Assembly (NCBI GenBank): GCA_964650525.1
Contig: CAZYUA010000014.1
Location: forward strand, 1 to 64,000
Length of the DNA: 64,000 bases
Reading direction: 5' to 3'
From: UBA1413 sp964650525
GTDB taxonomy: Bacteria > Bacteroidota > Bacteroidia > Bacteroidales > Prolixibacteraceae
Shown here: piece by piece, positions 50,549-60,187 of the stretch
Layout: each line of letters begins with the position of its first letter
Numbering within the stretch: position 1 is the stretch's first letter
Program-made: the position numbers and the translations under genes
The notes under the pieces: generated by a model
What the model was told of the DNA's origin: nothing
Seen by the model: the letters and a program-made list of their open reading frames with translations, nothing else
Database searches by the model: none

Positions 50549-53500
50549 TTATTTTTTGAACTCCGGATCGGTTTGTGAACCGGGATTAGCCCAGTCGAGT
50601 GCGGGTTTACCCGGCTCTACCTGGTCCCAGTGATCGAAGGCATACCTGTCGGCCCAGAACTCCTGGTCCGGAACCTGCGGCGCTCCGATATGAGAGATCA
50701 GGTTTCCCCGGGCATGGTCTGCGTGGGTGCGACGATTGTTCCAGTCGAGCCCCAGCCGGTCTTCCACCTGGTTGGGAACATAATCCTTATCTGGATCGTT
50801 GGCACGGTCGTATTCGGTCAACTCAAGTCCCCGGCACCGGTACCGTTTGGTGACGGTCACAATTTCAAAATTGTTCCCCGTCAGCAGCCCGGTCTGTGTT
50901 CCTTCCGGGCCCGACCACTGTATCTCCACACTGTTTCTAAACCAGCCGTTGCCGACCGTGATGACTGAGGAGTCGCGTCTGGAACCTGAGCTGGTATAAA
51001 TGACGATCCTGATGTTGTATTTCTGCAGGCAGTCGTTGCCATGGGCGGGATTGACAGCATAATTTCCGGTTTTCTTCAGTGTAACGCGAAGAGCATTGCT
51101 GGCAGAGATGGTCAGCCTGCGCACCTCACTGTCGTTTTCGGAGCGGATTCCGTAGGCTGTAGCCCAGGTTTCCCCGGCCCGCCAGTATTTCGTCATCGAA
51201 ATGTAGTGTCCGTATTCATGCAGGTACACCTTGTTACACAGGTTGTGCCCCCGCAGGTCAAAGCCCGGCTGACCGGGTATCTGCGCCGGGTCGATCCAGG
51301 TCATGGAACTGCTCCTGATCCATTCGGTTCTGCCGGCCTGCCAGGGATCACGGTCCGTCTGGTCTGCCGATTTGTCAGACAGGGAAATCTGTTCTCCGTT
51401 GGTTTCGTACAACCCCAGCCAGGTTGCCCCTTTTTTGTACAACAGCTTCGGATCGGAAGACTGATGGTCGTAAACGCAGGTGCCATAGGTTTTCTTGCTC
51501 CAGTGCACAAACCAGTTGCCTGCATTCCGACCATGCAGGGATGTGATTTCCCCGAACTGATCCTCCGGGTTGACCGTGGTCAGGTTGGCCACCTTTCCGT
51601 CGTCTTTGTTATCCCCCTTTTCAAAAAAGAGATGAAATTCATTCCAGTCCAGCGTGTCGCGACCCATGAAGTCGCTCTTCTCCCAAACCGTATCGCGGCA
51701 GACACAACAATCGATACAAGGATCGGCTTCCCCGAATATTTCGCACTTTAGAATCTTGGTACCGTGGGTATGGGAATGCTTCTTCCACGACACTTCCAGG
51801 TCCTTTTCGCTGTCGCGTGTGGTGAATTTCAGGGTGGCCTCCTCGCGGGTCATGCCATCGGGATCACAGAACACACGCTTTACCCGGCCTGTTTTCCCGC
51901 CAAGGTCCAGTTCCCATACAATCTTTTTCACTTTGGCACTCCCCGGTTCCCAAACCGGTTTGAAATGATGGGCATAACCGGCTGTGATGTTTTTGTACTT
52001 TGCGGAGCCTTCGACGTTGATTTCTTTCAGGTTAAGCAGCTTTTTCACTTCCACCCCTGAGTTCTCATCCTTGTCCGGATCGTTAAACAGAGTTCCTGAG
52101 TCGCGGATTTTTGCCCGGAGGGTGGCGTTTGTCTCCTTAGGAGGAGCGATGTAGAGCACTACCGGACCAGAATTTCCCAGCGGGAAATAACCTCCCGCCC
52201 CGCTGTCGTTCCATACGATATGGAGCGGATCATCCTCATGGAGGATCTCCACATCCTCGCCGCACGCCTCAGCCTTGCACTTCAGCGTCAGGTCGTCGTT
52301 GTCGCTGTGGTTTGCCCGGAGCAGGGTCATCGCCTCAGGACAGATGGTCTGCTGGACGATAAGGCTGCCGCTGATGTCCGGACCTTTTTCCCAGACAGGG
52401 TCTACCGGAACGCACAGCTGGCTCTGCTTTTCTTCAAAGTCATCGTCGTATTTTTTCATTTGTGGCTGCTCCATGGAAATCGACACATCCACACATTGAC
52501 AGGAATCCACAAACTGAGCCGTTATGATGATTTTCCCATCGATGGGTTCATCGGCTGCTTTTCCTCCCACGTTGGCAATGGTACATTTGATCGTGGCTTT
52601 TTTGGGTTTGTTTTTTGCGATGTCCCTGGGCAGCTGGTAAAGGATGGTGTTTCCGTTGCTGAACAGCAGCTCCCCGTCGCCGGTTTTTTCCCACACATAG
52701 CGGACCCCGTGTTCAATGGGACCGATCCGTTTGATGGAGGTATCCTGTTCCATACAGTCGTTTTTGCCCATGCACACCTGTTTCAGGAGATCCACGTCGG
52801 TGGCCTCCACCGAAAAAGCGATACAGGCTCCGGGGATCAACGATTTGAGGTCATCGCCCGAGGGAAAGGAGGAGATGGGTTTTACGACCCTGATAGGAGT
52901 TTTGCGCACCCAGGAATAGGAAAGGGTACAGCCCTCCTTATGGCAGGATTCCGGTTCGGGCAGGTCACCAGCCTGGTTAAGTGGCATATAGCGAAGGCAG
53001 ACAGGGTCGGTGAGGACCCCGGTCAGCCGGCCATCGGGATTTTCAATGACGCCGTAGACCTGGTAAATCAGCGCCTGACCGGGGTTTCGCATGGAAGCCA
53101 GGTTAACGGTTGCGCTTTCAAAGACAGGTTCGCTCCGGCCGATATTTCCCGGCAGTGGCCTGATGGATTCTGATATGCCGACGATTTTTCGGGCAGGTGG
53201 TGATCCTTCTCCCACCCATACAGGGCCCCAGGGGCCCATTTCCCAGCCGGGAGGCAGGGGATCGGGAGGAGGATTGCCGGCCCAGCGGGCACCCTCGGGG
53301 CCCCATTCCCAGCCGGGGGGAAGGGGGGGAAGGCCGTCGTCCGGTTCGTCCCAGTCGTCACCGGGCTGAACCGGTGGCCTCGGAACGGGGGTAGGCATGG
53401 GCGTGTCGGGCGACGGGGGCGGCGACGGCGTAATCACCGGTCCGGGTTTGGGCGTATCAGGCTTGGGTTCTTCCGGCTTCGGCTGGTCTGCAGGACCATC

Positions 53501-54679
53501 CGGCGAGGGCACCGGAAGAGGTACCGGGACAGGTACCGGCCTGGGAACCGGTGTGGGCGTGGGCTGAGGTACCGGTGAGGGTGTAGGAACCGGCGGAGGC
53601 GGAACAGGCACCGGCACCGGTACCGGGGCGGGTACCGGCCCCGGAGGCGGCGGCGAGGTCGTGGGCGCGGGCGATGGGGTGGGTACCGGCCCCGGCGTGG
53701 GCGTGGGCCCCGGATACAGCCCACAGGGATTGTTGTAGACTATCACCCGGAACTCCTGAAAATCACCCATATATTCCCATTCCACATTCAGGTCGGCCTC
53801 CTGCACAAATCCGTCTGCCCCGATCACCCCTGCACAGGGCGAAACGGGCGACAAAACACGGATATAGTGTTCATAAGCTGCCTCCCTGCGGAAGATAAAA
53901 ATCGCGCTCTTTCCTTCGTTTTCCCCAACCGGCACGCCATTTCCACCCATCGCCTGCACCTGCCAGGCATACACCGTGCCCGATTCCAACTCCCGGGCAT
54001 CCATGGGGTACACCATAAGAGGGGAGAAAACCTCCTCCTCCAGATACCAGGCCGGATTGGACTCCATGGCTTCGTAGGGATTCTGGCCATCGAGGACTTC
54101 CACGACCTTTAACCGGTACCTCAGGTCAAGCTCCACAGGTACCGGCATCGGGGGCAACCAGCTGAAGGACGGAAACTCTTCAAACAAACGGGCTTCGTTG
54201 GCCGGCATCAGCAGCTGCGGAGGTGAAGGATGGAGCACTTCATGCAAGACACATGCTCTTGTGAGCAGCTCCCCGGTTTCAGCCTCCAGCACATCTACAC
54301 AAATGATATAGGTTCCGGCAGGAACGGAGCCGGTTTGAAACAACAACCTCTCATATGCGGGATCTGAATGGAGCACATGCAGGCTCTCAACCTGGTCGGG
54401 ACCTACCACTACCAGACCCGGCATGACCTGAAACACCGTTGTCTCCCCCTCGAAAATCAACTTGTTTTCACCGCCATTAACAACTGTGGCACGTAGGAAT
54501 ACCTCCTGCGCACCCAACCCGGAGTTGATCAGGTGAACCATTTGGAAAATATCGGAGGTCGTAAACCGGCCTTCCGGGGGTAATTGTAAGCGCACGGTAA
54601 CCTCCTGACCGTAAACGTATTGATGGACGCCCAGTGCAAAAAGTGCTGCTGCTGCCCATATCCTAAACCTTGTTTTCAT
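50549..54679 (-). CDS. 1376-residue secreted Pro-rich protein with a gluzincin-like zinc-protease site
   Basis: Signal peptide (residues 1-24, ending VYGQ), then a beta-sandwich region (about 25-310) with the Fn3-like phrase FSWLPPMPVPVELDLRYRLKVVEV. Residues ~325-450 are almost only Pro/Val/Thr/Pro-Lys repeats, followed by two LPPGWE units at 453 and 475. Next are Ig/PKD-like domains with Cys pairs (about 540-1050). A metal site is suggested by His1154-Glu1155-x-x-His1158 (HEYGHY) and, much later, Glu1340 in EFWAD (ExxAD), the gluzincin pattern with a large insert between that includes a calcium-type DPDKDYVPN loop. No T9SS sorting domain is seen. It is co-transcribed with the barrel protein 14 bases upstream. 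The protease call is inference from motifs. Confidence 0.65.
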   Translation of the reverse strand: MKTRFRIWAAAALFALGVHQYVYGQEVTVRLQLPPEGRFTTSDIFQMVHLINSGLGAQEVFLRATVVNGGENKLIFEGETTVFQVMPGLVVVGPDQVESLHVLHSDPAYERLLFQTGSVPAGTYIICVDVLEAETGELLTRACVLHEVLHPSPPQLLMPANEARLFEEFPSFSWLPPMPVPVELDLRYRLKVVEVLDGQNPYEAMESNPAWYLEEEVFSPLMVYPMDARELESGTVYAWQVQAMGGNGVPVGENEGKSAIFIFRREAAYEHYIRVLSPVSPCAGVIGADGFVQEADLNVEWEYMGDFQEFRVIVYNNPCGLYPGPTPTPGPVPTPSPAPTTSPPPPGPVPAPVPVPVPVPPPPVPTPSPVPQPTPTPVPRPVPVPVPLPVPSPDGPADQPKPEEPKPDTPKPGPVITPSPPPSPDTPMPTPVPRPPVQPGDDWDEPDDGLPPLPPGWEWGPEGARWAGNPPPDPLPPGWEMGPWGPVWVGEGSPPARKIVGISESIRPLPGNIGRSEPVFESATVNLASMRNPGQALIYQVYGVIENPDGRLTGVLTDPVCLRYMPLNQAGDLPEPESCHKEGCTLSYSWVRKTPIRVVKPISSFPSGDDLKSLIPGACIAFSVEATDVDLLKQVCMGKNDCMEQDTSIKRIGPIEHGVRYVWEKTGDGELLFSNGNTILYQLPRDIAKNKPKKATIKCTIANVGGKAADEPIDGKIIITAQFVDSCQCVDVSISMEQPQMKKYDDDFEEKQSQLCVPVDPVWEKGPDISGSLIVQQTICPEAMTLLRANHSDNDDLTLKCKAEACGEDVEILHEDDPLHIVWNDSGAGGYFPLGNSGPVVLYIAPPKETNATLRAKIRDSGTLFNDPDKDENSGVEVKKLLNLKEINVEGSAKYKNITAGYAHHFKPVWEPGSAKVKKIVWELDLGGKTGRVKRVFCDPDGMTREEATLKFTTRDSEKDLEVSWKKHSHTHGTKILKCEIFGEADPCIDCCVCRDTVWEKSDFMGRDTLDWNEFHLFFEKGDNKDDGKVANLTTVNPEDQFGEITSLHGRNAGNWFVHWSKKTYGTCVYDHQSSDPKLLYKKGATWLGLYETNGEQISLSDKSADQTDRDPWQAGRTEWIRSSSMTWIDPAQIPGQPGFDLRGHNLCNKVYLHEYGHYISMTKYWRAGETWATAYGIRSENDSEVRRLTISASNALRVTLKKTGNYAVNPAHGNDCLQKYNIRIVIYTSSGSRRDSSVITVGNGWFRNSVEIQWSGPEGTQTGLLTGNNFEIVTVTKRYRCRGLELTEYDRANDPDKDYVPNQVEDRLGLDWNNRRTHADHARGNLISHIGAPQVPDQEFWADRYAFDHWDQVEPGKPALDWANPGSQTDPEFKK

Positions 54680-54693
54680 AGTACCTGAAATGA

Positions 54694-56424
54694 TTACCAG
54701 CGATGGGTCACTCCGAGCCGTACAATGTACTCCTCATAGTTCTTACCCTCATCCCTGTGGTTGGTATAGTTGTTCCGGTCAGCCTGCAGGGTCAGCGAGC
54801 CGAGCTTGCCCATATCGCAGAGAACATGGACATAAAGCCGGGTTCTTTCCATTTCAGCCTTCCAGCGAGTTTGCGAAATCCCCAGGTAACTCCGTATCCA
54901 CCGGCTTCCGTTGAAACTGATTTTCCCGTTATACGTAGTTGTTTTCCGCAGGATTGTGCTTGTTTCCAGATTGTTGTAGCCGACGCTGCCATAAAGGGAA
55001 ACGGCCTTTCCCAGGTTCAGGGTTTCTGAAACCATCCAATTCAGATTCTCCATCGCGGTATCCCCGGTTTCGAGGCTGTTTTTGCCCTTTTGAAGGCTGA
55101 ACAAGGCGTTGGTGAATGCCGAGGAACGCCCGAAACGAAACTGGACCCCAGAGGTCACCGACAGGTTTTCGGCATCGCAGAACACCTCACCCGCTGAACT
55201 GTCGTACGATGAATGGAAGGGAGAATACTGAACCGTGAGAAAGGGTGCTTTGGGTATACTCAGACTCGCATTGACACCCCAGTTGCTGAAGAGGGTGGTC
55301 TGCGATCTCCAGTCCAGGAGGTTATCCCTGCTGGATTTGTAAAACAATTGCAGCCTGATTTTTTTCCGTCCCGCATACTGAACGAAGCTGCCCTCATACT
55401 GGCTGATATCAGAACGGAGATAGGAGGTGCCCAGGGAGACGAAGCCGGGATCCACATACCGGACCGATCCGGTCAGTTCGGTGTTTTTCAGCTTCAGGGC
55501 GCTGCCTAAGGCCCAGGCATACCCGATATGCGAACTGGAATTGGTGTACAGGATATCCCGGTACTGTTCAGGGATCTCCTCAAAGGTGTAGCCATAGGCA
55601 TTCCGGTTGGCGGTGGCCAGAGAACCTGCCATTTCACCGTTCAGTACCAGTTTTTTTTTCAGGAAGGAGAGGTTGAGCTCAGCACCTGCCACCCAATTCT
55701 CTTTGGGCAACACATACAGATAACCCGAATCGCGCCCGTGGACAAAGATTTCGGCGTTGTATTCAAGGGTGTCGGGACCGTTATAATAGGTGTGAGGATC
55801 GGGTTGCAGCGAAGCAGTGTCATCCTTCGCATGGAGAAGGGAGAACGCAAACCAGGACTGGCGCCGTTTTCCCACCCCCAGGCGTGCAAAAGTAACATCC
55901 CGGTCGTAAGCCTGGTACCGGGGGAGCGACCCACCTACGGCCCGCTTCAGACGGCCGGTAGCAAAAGCTGCATAAAAAACGCCGGGGTTAAATTCCACAT
56001 TTACGCCTCTGAGGTTTACTCCGTTCAGAGTCAGAGGAGAATAAGCAGGACGGCAGTTTCCCGCTTCGAGGGTGGGAAACCAGGAAAGAAACCGGAATTT
56101 TTCATACAGCTTGTTGCGGGCAATGGAGCGGGTATCCAGTCCCACCCGGAAAACGGAAATGTTCTGTCGCATTTCGCTGCTTTCATTGGTGAGAAAAAAA
56201 TCGGTCATGACGGGAATTCCCGAAAAATTGAACGTATTATTCAATTCCCACCGTGCCAGATTACGGGGAAGCTCCTGGCAATTGCCTTCACGGCTGGAAA
56301 CCTGGGTATAGATCCGACTGTTGCCGGTAACGGAAAATCCTTTGTTCTGTCCCGAATTCTGTGCTGTGCCGATCCAGCAATAAAAAATCATCACTAGCCC
56401 GGCAACCCAAGCCATAGGGTTCAT
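54694..56424 (-). CDS. Outer-membrane beta-barrel protein of unknown function
   Basis: 576 residues from ATG 56424 (GTG 56448 is an alternative). Signal peptide VAGLVMIFYCWIGTAQ. The mature part is a long series of amphipathic strands (KIRLQLFYKSSRD, WGVNASLSIPKAPFLTVQYSPF, VSLYGSVGYNNLETSTIL, RTRLYVHVLCDMGKLGSLTLQADRN) and ends VTHRW, with the terminal aromatic residue typical of BAM-folded barrels. First gene of a three-gene operon with the giant Pro-rich protein and the small secreted protein. It may anchor or export its partner; that is inference from linkage. Confidence 0.75.
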   Translation of the reverse strand: MNPMAWVAGLVMIFYCWIGTAQNSGQNKGFSVTGNSRIYTQVSSREGNCQELPRNLARWELNNTFNFSGIPVMTDFFLTNESSEMRQNISVFRVGLDTRSIARNKLYEKFRFLSWFPTLEAGNCRPAYSPLTLNGVNLRGVNVEFNPGVFYAAFATGRLKRAVGGSLPRYQAYDRDVTFARLGVGKRRQSWFAFSLLHAKDDTASLQPDPHTYYNGPDTLEYNAEIFVHGRDSGYLYVLPKENWVAGAELNLSFLKKKLVLNGEMAGSLATANRNAYGYTFEEIPEQYRDILYTNSSSHIGYAWALGSALKLKNTELTGSVRYVDPGFVSLGTSYLRSDISQYEGSFVQYAGRKKIRLQLFYKSSRDNLLDWRSQTTLFSNWGVNASLSIPKAPFLTVQYSPFHSSYDSSAGEVFCDAENLSVTSGVQFRFGRSSAFTNALFSLQKGKNSLETGDTAMENLNWMVSETLNLGKAVSLYGSVGYNNLETSTILRKTTTYNGKISFNGSRWIRSYLGISQTRWKAEMERTRLYVHVLCDMGKLGSLTLQADRNNYTNHRDEGKNYEEYIVRLGVTHRW

Positions 56425-56448
56425 GATCTGAATGTTCCTTAAGCTCAC

Positions 56449-56748
56449 TTAATATACTAAATAATCTGCTCTTTTGCAACTAATTATCAAAGGCTCCCAA
56501 ACAAGCCGGGACTCTCTGTTCCGGCACAGGAAACCGCCGTTCCTTCCATATCGAACCGGAATTGCTGTTATATTTGCAGCAATAAGCGAACAGCAGGATC
56601 CACCGATGATTTATTACCGAAGATCTCTTCAGGGAAGTATCGGATTCCTGCTGGTTCCGGATAATGCCAAAACCAAAGGAATAATGATGGGAAGCAGCAA
56701 GGGATTTCCGGGTTTGCGGGTTAGAACGGAAGGGTTGAAAAAAAATAG
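56449..56748. other. Divergent intergenic region, nothing recognised
   Basis: About 300 bases between the barrel operon (minus) and the GH2 gene (plus). AGGAATAATGATGGGAAG at ~56677 and GGAAGGG at ~56728 are Shine-Dalgarno-like, but no gene or strong hairpin is visible. Confidence 0.35.
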
Positions 56749-58566
56749 ATGGCTATGAAAACACCGATCGTTGCGTTGTGGCTACTGTTGGGATTGCCGG
56801 CACCCGGGAACGAGCCATGGCAGCCTGCCGGAGACAGGATCAGGACTCCCTGGGCGGAGAAAGTGGATCAGGAGATGCCGCTGCCTGAATACCCGAGGCC
56901 GCAGATGGTCCGGAAGGAATGGCAGAACCTGAACGGGTTGTGGGATTATGCCCTGACCCCGGTGAGGAGTTACTTTCCCGCATCCTATCAGGGGCAAATC
57001 CTGGTGCCTTTTCCTGTCGAATCCAGTCTTTCCGGTGTTGGCAAGGGGGTCGGTGAGGACCAGGCCTTGTGGTACCGCCGTTTGTTCACCCTGCCTGTTA
57101 CCTGGAAGGAGAAAAACATCCTGCTTCATTTCGGGGCGGCAGACTGGCAGGCTGATGTATGGATCAACGGCATCAAGGCAGGTGGCCATACGGGTGGTTA
57201 CACTCCGTTCACGCTGGACATTACGCCCTTGCTGAACAAAAAAGGTCCTCAGGAGGTACTGGTGAGGGTCTGGGATCCCACCGACCGGGGATACCAACCC
57301 CGTGGCAAGCAGGTGGAGAAACCCGGGAGCATCTGGTATACCGCAGTAACGGGCATCTGGCAAACGGTATGGCTCGAACCGGTGCCTGCCTCCCGGATTG
57401 TCAGCCTCAGAAGTATCCCCGATGTCGACGGAGGCACAGTAAGTGTGGAGGCTGAAATCCACGGATTGCAACCCGGGGATATCCTGGAGGCCAGCGTGTT
57501 GGATGAAAGCACCATCGTAAGCAGGGGCAAAGCCGCACCCGGACAGGCCATACTGCTGAAGGTTCCGGATGCAAAACGATGGAGCCCCGGCTCTCCTTTC
57601 CTGTACCGACTCGAGGTAACCGTCGCCCGCAACGGGGCACAGGTCGATAAAGTGAACAGCTACTTCGGCATGCGGAAAATTTCTGCAAAAAGGGATGAAA
57701 ACGGAATTGTCCGCCTCCAGTTGAACAACCGGGATTATTTCCAGTTCGGTCCCCTTGACCAGGGGTGGTGGCCTGACGGTCTTTATACTGCCCCCACCGA
57801 CGAAGCTCTGGCTTTCGATATTCAGAAAACCAAAGACTTCGGATTCAACATGATCCGTAAACACGTAAAGGTCGAACCCGCCCGATGGTACTACCATGCC
57901 GACCGGCTGGGAATTCTGGTATGGCAGGATATGCCCAGCGGCGACCGCTCCCCCCAGTGGCAGACCCGCAACTACTTCAACGGACAGGAATTCCACCGTA
58001 CTGCCGTCTCTGAGGAGAATTTCCGCAGAGAATGGAAAGAAATCATCGACCTCACCTATTCAAACCCGTCTGTAGTCGTCAGGGTACCCTTTAACGAAGC
58101 GTGGGGACAGTTTAAAACCAGGGAAATTGCCGAATGGACCAGGAACTACGATCCCTCCCGGCTGGTGAACCCTGCCAGCGGCGGTAACCATTACGACACG
58201 GGCGATATGCTCGACATGCACAACTACCCTGACCCCGAGATGGGGCTCTACGACCCCAAACGAGCCTGCGTGCTGGGGGAATATGGCGGCATCGGTCTGG
58301 TGGTGGAAGGGCACCTGTGGGAAAAGGAACGAAACTGGGGTTATGTCCAGTACAAAACGGCTCAAGAGGCTACCGACGCCTATGAAGCCCTGGCTGAGAA
58401 ACTGAAAAGACTGATTCCGGGCTGTTACTCGGCTGCTGTCTATACCCAGACCACTGATGTGGAAGTGGAGGTCAACGGACTGATAACCTACGACCGGAGG
58501 GTCATCAAACTCGATGAGACCAGGCTACGCAAAATCAATGAGGAGATTTGCCGTTCTCTTGACTGA
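56749..58566 (+). CDS. GH2 family beta-glycosidase (galactosidase/glucuronidase type)
   Basis: 605-residue enzyme with an export signal (VALWLLLGLPAPG). GH2 order: sugar-binding jelly roll (about 50-215, NLNGLWDYALTP, LVPFPVESSLSGVG, ADWQADVWINGIKAGGHTGGYTPF), Ig-like sandwich (about 220-320), TIM barrel (about 325-600) with acid/base Glu450 in FNEAWGQ and nucleophile Glu511 in VLGEYGG. At 605 residues it lacks the extra C-terminal domains of large GH2 enzymes. The substrate cannot be fixed. Start ATG 56749, or ATG 56755 six bases later. Confidence 0.88.
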   Translation: MAMKTPIVALWLLLGLPAPGNEPWQPAGDRIRTPWAEKVDQEMPLPEYPRPQMVRKEWQNLNGLWDYALTPVRSYFPASYQGQILVPFPVESSLSGVGKGVGEDQALWYRRLFTLPVTWKEKNILLHFGAADWQADVWINGIKAGGHTGGYTPFTLDITPLLNKKGPQEVLVRVWDPTDRGYQPRGKQVEKPGSIWYTAVTGIWQTVWLEPVPASRIVSLRSIPDVDGGTVSVEAEIHGLQPGDILEASVLDESTIVSRGKAAPGQAILLKVPDAKRWSPGSPFLYRLEVTVARNGAQVDKVNSYFGMRKISAKRDENGIVRLQLNNRDYFQFGPLDQGWWPDGLYTAPTDEALAFDIQKTKDFGFNMIRKHVKVEPARWYYHADRLGILVWQDMPSGDRSPQWQTRNYFNGQEFHRTAVSEENFRREWKEIIDLTYSNPSVVVRVPFNEAWGQFKTREIAEWTRNYDPSRLVNPASGGNHYDTGDMLDMHNYPDPEMGLYDPKRACVLGEYGGIGLVVEGHLWEKERNWGYVQYKTAQEATDAYEALAEKLKRLIPGCYSAAVYTQTTDVEVEVNGLITYDRRVIKLDETRLRKINEEICRSLD

Positions 58567-58569
58567 GGA

Positions 58570-58875
58570 TCAGAAAAATCCCAGTTCCACACGCGCCTCT
58601 TCGCTCATCATCGACTTTTCCCAGGGGGGATCGAAAACCAGCTCTACGGAAGCTTCTTTTACCCCTTCGACCGACTCCGCAGCAAGACGGGCCTGGTCCA
58701 GCAGAAGATCTGCTACCGGGCAGCCGGGAGCCGTCAGGGTCATCACGAGGTGAGCCCTATCGTTCTCATCAACATCCACATTGTATACGAGCCCGAGGTC
58801 ATAGATATTCACCGGGATTTCGGGATCGTACACCTCTTTCAGATTTTCAATAATCTGGTCTATTCGTTTATCCAT
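58570..58875 (-). CDS. sufT: MIP18/DUF59-family iron-sulfur assembly protein (SufT-like)
   Basis: 101-residue protein with the MIP18 (DUF59/PaaD) fold: YDPEIPVNIYDLGLVYNVDVDEND, then LTAPGCPVADLLLDQARLAAESVEGV with the conserved metal-binding Cys in TAPGCP and VELVFDPPW. These proteins help deliver Fe-S clusters, and in SUF loci the gene is called sufT. Its start overlaps the sufE 3' end by eight bases, so the two are co-translated. ATG 58875 begins MDKRID; longer upstream starts are inside sufE. Confidence 0.88.
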   Translation of the reverse strand: MDKRIDQIIENLKEVYDPEIPVNIYDLGLVYNVDVDENDRAHLVMTLTAPGCPVADLLLDQARLAAESVEGVKEASVELVFDPPWEKSMMSEEARVELGFF

Positions 58876-59302
58876 TTTCCTGGTTACGTAATGTTTGATA
58901 GGCAACAGCGTAAAGCCTGATTTGTTTAACCATGGCCAGCAAACCATTGGAACGGGTGGGCGACAGATGCTGTTGCAGTCCGATGTCACCGATAAAATGG
59001 AAATCGGCCGCGGTCAGCTCTTCCGGAGTCCGGCCCGACGAAATCCGCAACAGGAGCGCCACCAGTCCTTTGACAATGACTGCATCACTTTCCCCCCTGA
59101 ACCAGAGTTTACCATCGCGCATCTCCGCAACAAGCCAAACCTTCGACTGGCATCCCCGGATCAGAAACTCCTCCTTTTTGTCTGCCGGATCGAGCGGAGC
59201 CAGATCATTCCCCAGCTCAATCAGGTAACTGTATTTATCCATCCAGTCTTCGAAGGCTGAAAATTCATTGATGATCTCCTGTTGTACCGATTCAACCGTC
59301 AT
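58868..59302 (-). CDS. sufE: Sulfur acceptor protein SufE
   Basis: 144 residues from ATG 59302 (an ATG at 59350 gives 16 more residues). EFSAFEDWMDKYSYLIELG and IRGCQSKVWL are SufE hallmarks; the acceptor Cys is residue 51 with the 59302 start, the same number as in E. coli SufE, which supports that start. SufE takes sulfur from SufS Cys persulfide and passes it to the SufBCD scaffold. It is followed by the overlapping sufT-like gene. The rest of the SUF locus is at 61.4-64 kb, separated by two plus-strand genes. Confidence 0.93.
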   Translation of the reverse strand: MTVESVQQEIINEFSAFEDWMDKYSYLIELGNDLAPLDPADKKEEFLIRGCQSKVWLVAEMRDGKLWFRGESDAVIVKGLVALLLRISSGRTPEELTAADFHFIGDIGLQQHLSPTRSNGLLAMVKQIRLYAVAYQTLRNQENG

Positions 59303-59611
59303 GCCCTGTTTTTTATGAATTATGCGGCAAATGTCGGAAATTTTCTTCATACCTGATCCTCACCGCTCCATTCTCAAAGTCGTTGCCCCCGGCAGTACAG
59401 TACGATACGACCTTCCGGTTAAGGGTAAAACGGGTTTTTCTGTGACAGCAAAAACGGAATTTTCCGGGAAGCCCCGGCCTTTGCCAGTTCCATCTCTTCC
59501 GCTGCCATGCTTTTGATCTCAGATATCAAAAAAAATCCGGACTAAAATGATTCCATTTTGTTGGCAATTATGATTTTTATTTCTTTTTTTTGGGAAACCA
59601 AATTTGCAACT

Positions 59612-60187
59612 ATGGAAACACTGGCAGGAACAAAAACAGAGCAGAATCTATTAAAAGCGTTTGCCGGGGAATCGCAGGCCCGCAACAGGTATGAGTTTTT
59701 TGCCAAGGAAGCCCGCAAAGAGGGATTGGAGCAGATGGCCGCCCTTTTCGAGGAGACAGCCCTGAACGAAAAAGCCCATGCCAAGAAATTTTTCCGGTTT
59801 CTGGAAGGCAGAATGGTGACCATCACAGCTACATACCCTGCCGGAAAAATAGGCACTACTCTCGAAAACTTAAAGGCCTCAGCAGAAGGAGAAAACGAAG
59901 AGTGGACACTCTTGTATCCTGAATTTGCCAGGATTGCCGAGGAAGAGGGATTCAAACAAATTGCCGTTGCCTTTAAAACCATCGCCAAAGTGGAACAAGC
60001 CCATGAAAACCGGTTCAAAAGACTCCTCCAGAACCTCGAGGAAGGAAAAGTGTTCGAACGGAGCGGAAGAGTGGTGTGGAAATGCAGGGTCTGCGGCTTT
60101 TTACACGAAGCAGCCCGACCCCCAAAAAAATGCCCGGCCTGCGACCACGATCAGGCCTTCTTTGAACTCGAATGCGAAAACTATTGA
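59612..60187 (+). CDS. rbr: Rubrerythrin
   Basis: 191-residue rubrerythrin. An N-terminal four-helix diiron domain has the ligand motifs ESQARNRYEFFAKEARKEG, EETALNEKAHAKKFF, EFARIAEEEGF and KVEQAHENRF. The C-terminal rubredoxin domain has CRVCGF and CPACDH. Rubrerythrin reduces hydrogen peroxide with electrons delivered through the rubredoxin site and protects anaerobes. ATG 59612 begins METLAGTKTEQNLLKAFAGES as in homologs; the upstream TTG 59558 adds residues not in the family. Its place between the two halves of the SUF locus fits a link between oxidative stress and Fe-S repair. Confidence 0.96.
   Translation: METLAGTKTEQNLLKAFAGESQARNRYEFFAKEARKEGLEQMAALFEETALNEKAHAKKFFRFLEGRMVTITATYPAGKIGTTLENLKASAEGENEEWTLLYPEFARIAEEEGFKQIAVAFKTIAKVEQAHENRFKRLLQNLEEGKVFERSGRVVWKCRVCGFLHEAARPPKKCPACDHDQAFFELECENY

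Noticed and set aside
53200..53730. Repeated GGTACCGG-type sequence that looks like a tandem repeat or CRISPR
   Set aside because: It encodes the Pro/Val/Thr-rich stalk of the giant protein in one continuous frame. There are no equal repeat-spacer units, and no CRISPR array was seen anywhere in the window.
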